Below, in pieces: positions 5,088 through 9,059 of a stretch of 9,059 nucleotides of DNA (positions are counted from its first letter, which is position 1; each line of letters opens with the position of its first letter). The DNA is from Ruminococcaceae bacterium UBA1691. GTDB taxonomy: Bacteria > Bacillota > Clostridia > Oscillospirales > Acutalibacteraceae. The DNA is taken from contig DCJV01000100.1 of the NCBI GenBank assembly GCA_002320555.1, forward strand, positions 1 to 9,059, given 5' to 3'. A program made the translations under genes and the position numbers. Under the pieces are notes generated by a model. The model saw only the letters and a list, made by a program, of their open reading frames with translations, ran no database searches and was not told the DNA's origin.

Positions 5088-6662
5088 ATGAGCTATACTG
5101 CATTTACCTTTATTATCTTCATGATTGTCACCGGCCTGCTCTATTTTTTGATGCCCCGACGCGCACGCTGGGGCGTTTTGCTGGCGGCAAGCTATATTTT
5201 CTATTTTCTGTCGAGCAAGCTGCTGCTTTTGAGCCTGCTGGCGACGACGGTTTCCGTGTATCTGTCCGGCTTGGCGCTCGGACGGATCAATGCGCAATTC
5301 AATCTTGCAAAAAAGACGGTGCCAAAAGAGGAGAAGAAGGCGCTGCGCCAGAAAACGGCAAGCAGGAAAAAGCTGGTTGTATTTCTCGCTGTGCTCTTTA
5401 ATTTCGGCCTGTTGCTGTTCTTTAAATATTTCAATTTTTTTGGGGATACGGTCAATTCCATATTCGGCCTGTTTTCCGAGCTATCCCCTGTGCCGCACCT
5501 GAAGCTGATTATGCCGCTGGGCATTTCATACTATACCCTGCAGTCGGTCAGCTATGTAGTGGACGTCTACCGTGGCAAGGTGGAGCCGGACCGGCATTTC
5601 GGCAGGCTCGCGCTGTTCATCTCCTTCTTTCCGCAGATCGTGGAGGGGCCGATCGGGCGCTATGGCCAGCTGGCGCATCAGCTCTATGAGCCGCATCGCG
5701 TAAGCTGCGCCAATCTCCTGCAAGGCATGGAGATGATTCTGTGGGGCCTGTTCAAGAAGATGGTGGTAGCGGACCGTGCAGGCATTTTTGTAGATGCCGT
5801 TTTTCATAACAGCGCAGCATATACGGGCCTTCCTGTCATATTGGCCGTATTGCTGTACACCATCCAGATTTACGCCGATTTTTCCGGCGTCATGGATATT
5901 GTGCGCGGCGTGGCGCGACTGTTCGGCATTCAGATGGCGCTGAATTTCCGCCGCCCGTTTTTCTCCATCTCCGTTCAGGAATTCTGGCGCCGCTGGCATA
6001 TCACGCTCGGCGCATGGCTGCGCGATTATGTGTTTTATCCGGTCTCTCTCTCCAAGCCGATTCTTGCGCTTGGGAAGAAGGCCAAAAAGGTCTTCAAAGG
6101 GCATGCTGGCCGCCAGCTCCCCGCGATCTGTGCGCTGTTTTTCGTCTGGTTCGGCAATGGCCTGTGGCATGGAGCGGGATGGAAATTTATTGTTTATGGC
6201 CTGTATTACTATGTGATCATGACGATTGGCACGCTCTTTGAGCCGCTCTCCGTGAAGGCGCTTGCGGCGCTGCATATCGACCGGGAGGGGAAGCCCTGGC
6301 GCGTTTTCCAGATCATTCGCACCTGCGTATTTGTCTATTTCGGTATGCTGATTTTCCGCGCGCCGGGTTTGCGGTATGCAGGCCGGATCTTCCTTTCCAT
6401 ATTCCGCGGGCCGTTTTTGGGCGGCAGCCTGCTGTTGCCGAAGTTTGCGGCGGCTGATTGGCTGCTGCTCGGCATTGCCGTGCTACTGATGCTGGTAGTA
6501 AGCGTGCTGCAGGAGCGAAATATCAGCGTTCGCGCGCTGATTGCAAAGCTGCCGTTGCCCATACGCTGGGTGATCTATTTTGCGGCGCTGTTCAGCGTGA
6601 TTATTTTTGGAATTTACGGGGATGGATATCACGTTGGAACTTTCCTTTATGGTCAGTTTTAA
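5088..6662 (+). CDS. MBOAT-family membrane O-acyltransferase (AlgI/DltB-like)
   Basis: This 524-residue polytopic protein of the membrane-bound O-acyltransferase family is predicted to move the acyl group from the carrier protein across the membrane. The invariant MBOAT histidine is His361 in GLWHGAG. The second conserved motif, EFWRRWHITLGAW, holds His304. PLGISYYTLQSVSYVVDVYRG (143-163) and FPQIVEGPIGR (181-191) resemble AlgI/PatB more than DltB, and 524 residues exceeds DltB (about 400). The C-terminus FLYGQF resembles the AlgI-type end and keeps a tyrosine (Tyr521). A Lys-rich cytosolic loop lies at about 66-97. ATG 5088 was chosen because it begins the hydrophobic N-terminus. TTG 5037 and ATG 5043 are in frame but lack a ribosome site, and only GGGGGA at 5072 serves 5088, so the start is less certain than the identity. 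Confidence 0.9.
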   Translation: MSYTAFTFIIFMIVTGLLYFLMPRRARWGVLLAASYIFYFLSSKLLLLSLLATTVSVYLSGLALGRINAQFNLAKKTVPKEEKKALRQKTASRKKLVVFLAVLFNFGLLLFFKYFNFFGDTVNSIFGLFSELSPVPHLKLIMPLGISYYTLQSVSYVVDVYRGKVEPDRHFGRLALFISFFPQIVEGPIGRYGQLAHQLYEPHRVSCANLLQGMEMILWGLFKKMVVADRAGIFVDAVFHNSAAYTGLPVILAVLLYTIQIYADFSGVMDIVRGVARLFGIQMALNFRRPFFSISVQEFWRRWHITLGAWLRDYVFYPVSLSKPILALGKKAKKVFKGHAGRQLPAICALFFVWFGNGLWHGAGWKFIVYGLYYYVIMTIGTLFEPLSVKALAALHIDREGKPWRVFQIIRTCVFVYFGMLIFRAPGLRYAGRIFLSIFRGPFLGGSLLLPKFAAADWLLLGIAVLLMLVVSVLQERNISVRALIAKLPLPIRWVIYFAALFSVIIFGIYGDGYHVGTFLYGQF

Positions 6663-6663
6663 A

Positions 6664-6668
6664 GGAGG
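6664..6668 (+). promoter_or_regulatory. Shine-Dalgarno site that fixes the first SGNH gene start
   Basis: GGAGG directly follows the MBOAT stop codon and lies 6 bases before ATG 6675. This makes 6675 preferable to the in-frame GTG at 6669, which is too close. The 12-base distance between genes suggests translational coupling. Confidence 0.8.
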
Positions 6669-6674
6669 GTGAAA

Positions 6675-7853
6675 ATGGATTCTTTCAAGAAACAGATTCC
6701 GGTCTGGCTGAAAAGAGGTTTGAAAGCAGCCACATTCCTTTTGATTTTTGCCTTTCTGTTAAATGCCGCTTCCGTTATTTTAACCCCGAAAGTGAATAAA
6801 AGGGAGGACGGCTCCAGCGAAGCAATCCACTTCGGCTATCGCGGAGAGCCGAAAGATTCCCTGGATATTGTGATGGTTGGCAACAGCGACCTGTATAACG
6901 CCATCATCCCGATTGAGCTTTATCAGTATTTTGGCATTGCGGGGTATGCCGGTGGGCGGCCCTATGAATCCGCCATGGGCGCATGGCGGCAGAGCCGCGA
7001 CATCTTGCGGTATCACCGCAAACCGAAAGTACTGATTTTTGAAACGGATTGCCTCTTTCAAGAAGCGTCTCAAAAAAGCTGGGACTGGATTAATTGGAAA
7101 AATATACGCGAATCCATGCAGGAGCATTGGAAAACGCTTAAAAAATATTCAGACAGCAAGCTCAACGATGCGCTGGGTACCAAGCTGGGCTCTCTTCTGC
7201 CTGCTGTAAAGTATCATTCTAACTGGAAGAAGTTAACGCTTCAGGATTTTATGGATCCGTTTCATAGAGCATATCATTATGCTGGGAAAGGTTATATTCT
7301 CAATATCAAATGCAAGCCCTATAAAGGCGGGTTTGATTATATGGAGCCGGGGCGCACTCCGGAAGCTGCGCTGAGCAGACAGGCAAAGGCGGCTCTCAAA
7401 AAAGTGATGGATGCCTGCCAAAAGCGTGGGATTCAGCTTCTGCTGGCCGATATGCCCTCCTCTAAATCATGGAGTTATGAAAAGCACCGGGCGGTTGCTT
7501 CGTTTGCTCAGGAAAACGGCGTCGCCTTTTTGGATATGAATATTGAGGCGCAGGAGGGGCGTTTTCCTTTTGACTGGATGACAGATACGAAGGACGCTGG
7601 AAGCCATTTGAATCTCAGCGGCGCACAGAAGGCGACCGCTTACCTGGGAGAATATTTGAAGGCGCATTACGACCTTCCGGACCGCCGCCAGGATCCGCAG
7701 TATGACTCCTGGAAGGACGATATGATACGTTTTCAGGAGCTTCGTGCCCAGAAGGCGGTGCAGGAGGCCAAAGAAGAAAAGGCGCGCAAGGCGAAGGCAG
7801 TCCAGGGGCCGGCGGCTTCCGGAAGTGGATTTAAAAAGCTGCCATCCAATTGA
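6675..7853 (+). CDS. Membrane-anchored SGNH/DltD-like protein, first of a tandem pair
   Basis: This 392-residue protein has one N-terminal membrane helix (about residues 15-36) and an extracellular domain. I infer that it takes the place of DltD/AlgJ as the last acyl-transfer step onto an envelope polymer. SGNH block I is VMVGNSDL with the candidate nucleophile Ser71. The C-terminal block is KDAGSHLNLSGA, with Asp307 and His311 as candidate acid and base. This resembles the DltD triad layout, though the Asp-His spacing is one residue longer than the usual DxxH. Ser71 sits about 35 residues beyond the membrane helix, close to the membrane surface. A Lys/Ala-rich tail (about 355-392) has no recognisable fold. 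A/T-rich third codon positions look more frequent than in the following paralogue. It begins 12 bases after the MBOAT gene. Confidence 0.82.
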   Translation: MDSFKKQIPVWLKRGLKAATFLLIFAFLLNAASVILTPKVNKREDGSSEAIHFGYRGEPKDSLDIVMVGNSDLYNAIIPIELYQYFGIAGYAGGRPYESAMGAWRQSRDILRYHRKPKVLIFETDCLFQEASQKSWDWINWKNIRESMQEHWKTLKKYSDSKLNDALGTKLGSLLPAVKYHSNWKKLTLQDFMDPFHRAYHYAGKGYILNIKCKPYKGGFDYMEPGRTPEAALSRQAKAALKKVMDACQKRGIQLLLADMPSSKSWSYEKHRAVASFAQENGVAFLDMNIEAQEGRFPFDWMTDTKDAGSHLNLSGAQKATAYLGEYLKAHYDLPDRRQDPQYDSWKDDMIRFQELRAQKAVQEAKEEKARKAKAVQGPAASGSGFKKLPSN

Positions 7854-7898
7854 ATGATCCCGTTTCAGGGATGAGACCATGGAAAGGTATGAAATAGC

Positions 7899-9026
7899 AT
7901 GAAGATACAAAAAGCATTTTTAATCAAAACAGGGCGAAGGGCGGTCAAATGCGTTTGCTTTTCCCTAATTTTCCTGTTGTTGCTTCAGCTGTGTTCCATG
8001 GTGCTCGTCCCCCGCAATGATAAGGCGGAGGATTCGACGCTGGGGACGGTAGTCACCGGGTATCTCGGCGAGCCGGACAATACGCTGGACGTCGTGATGG
8101 TTGGCAACAGCGATCTCAATAACGGGATCTCTCCGATTGATCTGTACAACCAATACGGGATCACGAGTTTTGCCAGCGGGCAGCCGCGCCAGAACCCCCT
8201 GACCGCCTGGCTGCGTGTCAAGGAGGCGCTGTCCCGCCAATCTCCCCGGGTGCTGGTGCTGGAAGTGGATGCGATGTACCGCAACCCCAATATGCATAAG
8301 GACCACTGGAAAATGTTTGTAGATAAGGTGAAGGCGTTTCCCCGGCAGGTATACGGTTATTCCGATACGTTCCTCAACAATGCGGTGGGCACGGGCGTCG
8401 GCTATCTGTTTGCGGGCGTCAAATATCATTCCCGCTGGAAGGAGCTGACCAGGGACGATTTTACGGATATCCGCCGTAAGTTTTACCATTATGTGGGCAA
8501 GGGATATTTGATCCATACGATGACGGTGCCCTATGAGGGCGGCTTCGATTATATGGAGCCGGGCGGCAGGGACGAGCCGCTGAGCAAGGAGGCCCTGCGC
8601 TGCCTGTCGAAGGTCATGGAGCTGTGCAAAGAGCGAGGCATCCAGCTCATGCTGCTGGAAATGCCTTCCGCCAGCTCCTGGAGCTATGAGAAGCATCAGG
8701 CGGTTTCCGAATTTGCAGCACAAAACGGTCTGCCCTTCCTGGATTTAAACGTGGAAGCGCAAGAGGGCCGTATGGAGTTTGACTGGACAAAGCATTCCAA
8801 GGACGGGGGAGACCATCTGAACCTGTTCGGTGCGGAGATTGCCACGGCTTATCTAGGTGCTTATCTTAAGGAACACTACGACCTGTCGGACCGCCGGCAG
8901 GATCCGGCCTATGCTTTCTGGAAGGAGGACGCCTCCTATTATGAACGCAACCGCCGCAAGGAGCTGGAGAAGCTCAACGAAAAGCCGGAGCCGCCGCACC
9001 ATTCCAAGGTTGCGCCGAAGACCTGA
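7899..9026 (+). CDS. Membrane-anchored SGNH/DltD-like protein, second of a tandem pair
   Basis: This 375-residue paralogue of the preceding protein is colinear along its length. It has a membrane helix at about 18-37 and the same VMVGNSDL block with Ser71. Shared segments include YHYVGKGY, GGFDYMEPG, SWSYEKH, EAQEGR and DRRQDP. The C-terminal block KDGGDHLNLFGA gives Asp302 and His306. It is predicted to act outside the cell on the same acyl-transfer pathway. The two copies diverge most in the region after the membrane helix and in the C-terminal tail, which is Pro/His/Lys-rich here. The gene lies 45 bases after its neighbour. GGAAAGG is 11 bases before the ATG, a weak site. Whether the pair forms a heterodimer, uses two acceptors or works in sequence cannot be read from the sequence. 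Confidence 0.82.
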   Translation: MKIQKAFLIKTGRRAVKCVCFSLIFLLLLQLCSMVLVPRNDKAEDSTLGTVVTGYLGEPDNTLDVVMVGNSDLNNGISPIDLYNQYGITSFASGQPRQNPLTAWLRVKEALSRQSPRVLVLEVDAMYRNPNMHKDHWKMFVDKVKAFPRQVYGYSDTFLNNAVGTGVGYLFAGVKYHSRWKELTRDDFTDIRRKFYHYVGKGYLIHTMTVPYEGGFDYMEPGGRDEPLSKEALRCLSKVMELCKERGIQLMLLEMPSASSWSYEKHQAVSEFAAQNGLPFLDLNVEAQEGRMEFDWTKHSKDGGDHLNLFGAEIATAYLGAYLKEHYDLSDRRQDPAYAFWKEDASYYERNRRKELEKLNEKPEPPHHSKVAPKT

Positions 9027-9059
9027 AAAAAGACCGCCCCAGGCGATTGCCTGGGGCGG
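9027..9059 (+). terminator. Terminator hairpin closing the acylation operon
   Basis: CCGCCCCAGGC (9034-9044) pairs perfectly with GCCTGGGGCGG (9049-9059) around the loop GATT. An A-run (9026-9031) precedes it. It lies 7 bases after the last stop codon. The expected T-tract would fall just outside the window. The A-run could make it work in both directions. Confidence 0.8.

Noticed and set aside
4212..5297. A 361-codon open frame on the minus strand across the ligase end, carrier and MBOAT start
   Set aside because: It lies opposite three well-supported genes, has low-complexity His/Gln/Ser/Arg-rich composition, no ribosome site and no recognisable domain. It is a shadow of the codon bias on the other strand.
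5526..6275. A 249-codon minus-strand frame inside the MBOAT gene
   Set aside because: It is entirely antisense to conserved MBOAT motifs, Arg/His/Gln-rich, with no family features.
7965..8723. A 252-codon minus-strand frame within the second SGNH gene
   Set aside because: It is antisense to a gene whose paralogue next door confirms the plus-strand frame, with no motifs of its own.

Overview
The window looks like a chromosomal segment of a low-to-mid GC Firmicute, most likely a gut-type Clostridia (Oscillospiraceae/Lachnospiraceae-like). The basis is strong GGAGG ribosome-binding sites, near-consensus sigma-A promoters with 17-base spacers, rho-independent terminators, and protein families typical of that group. 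The exact taxon cannot be read from the sequence.

Left part (1-2112, minus strand). The N-terminal third of a MacB/LolD-type ABC transporter ATPase runs off the left edge. Upstream of it is an AT-rich gap that holds its probable promoter and the decayed remains of an unrecognised coding sequence. Next comes a complete GPH-family (MelB-like) sugar:cation symporter, with its own terminator and a near-consensus promoter.

Middle (2107-2992). The symporter promoter stands back to back with an equally good rightward promoter. The rightward promoter is followed by a leader of about 155 bases and a small alpha/beta hydrolase with an intact Ser-Asp-His triad.

Right part (2996-9059, plus strand). This is a self-contained operon for acylating a cell-envelope polymer, related to dlt (D-alanylation of teichoic acid) but differing in several ways. 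Gene order is adenylation enzyme, carrier protein, MBOAT acyltransferase, then two tandem paralogous membrane-anchored SGNH-type proteins. A sigma-A promoter (TTGACG-17-TATACT) drives it. Upstream of the promoter lie three 11-base-spaced direct repeats, and a stem-loop sits at the predicted 5' end of the mRNA. A second long hairpin lies between the carrier and MBOAT genes, and a strong GC hairpin closes the operon at the right edge of the window.

Proposed flow, by analogy with Dlt: the DltA-like enzyme adenylates an acid and loads it on Ser31 of the carrier. The MBOAT protein receives the acyl group in the membrane and passes it outward, possibly through its own C-terminal tyrosine. The SGNH proteins then place it on the acceptor polymer. 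The most interesting point is that the adenylation enzyme lacks both residues that define D-alanine recognition in DltA: the amino-group-binding Asp is Ser201 and the chirality-gating Cys is Ala273. The transferred group may therefore not be D-alanine. The MBOAT protein resembles AlgI/PatB more than DltB, no dltX is visible, and the SGNH step is duplicated.
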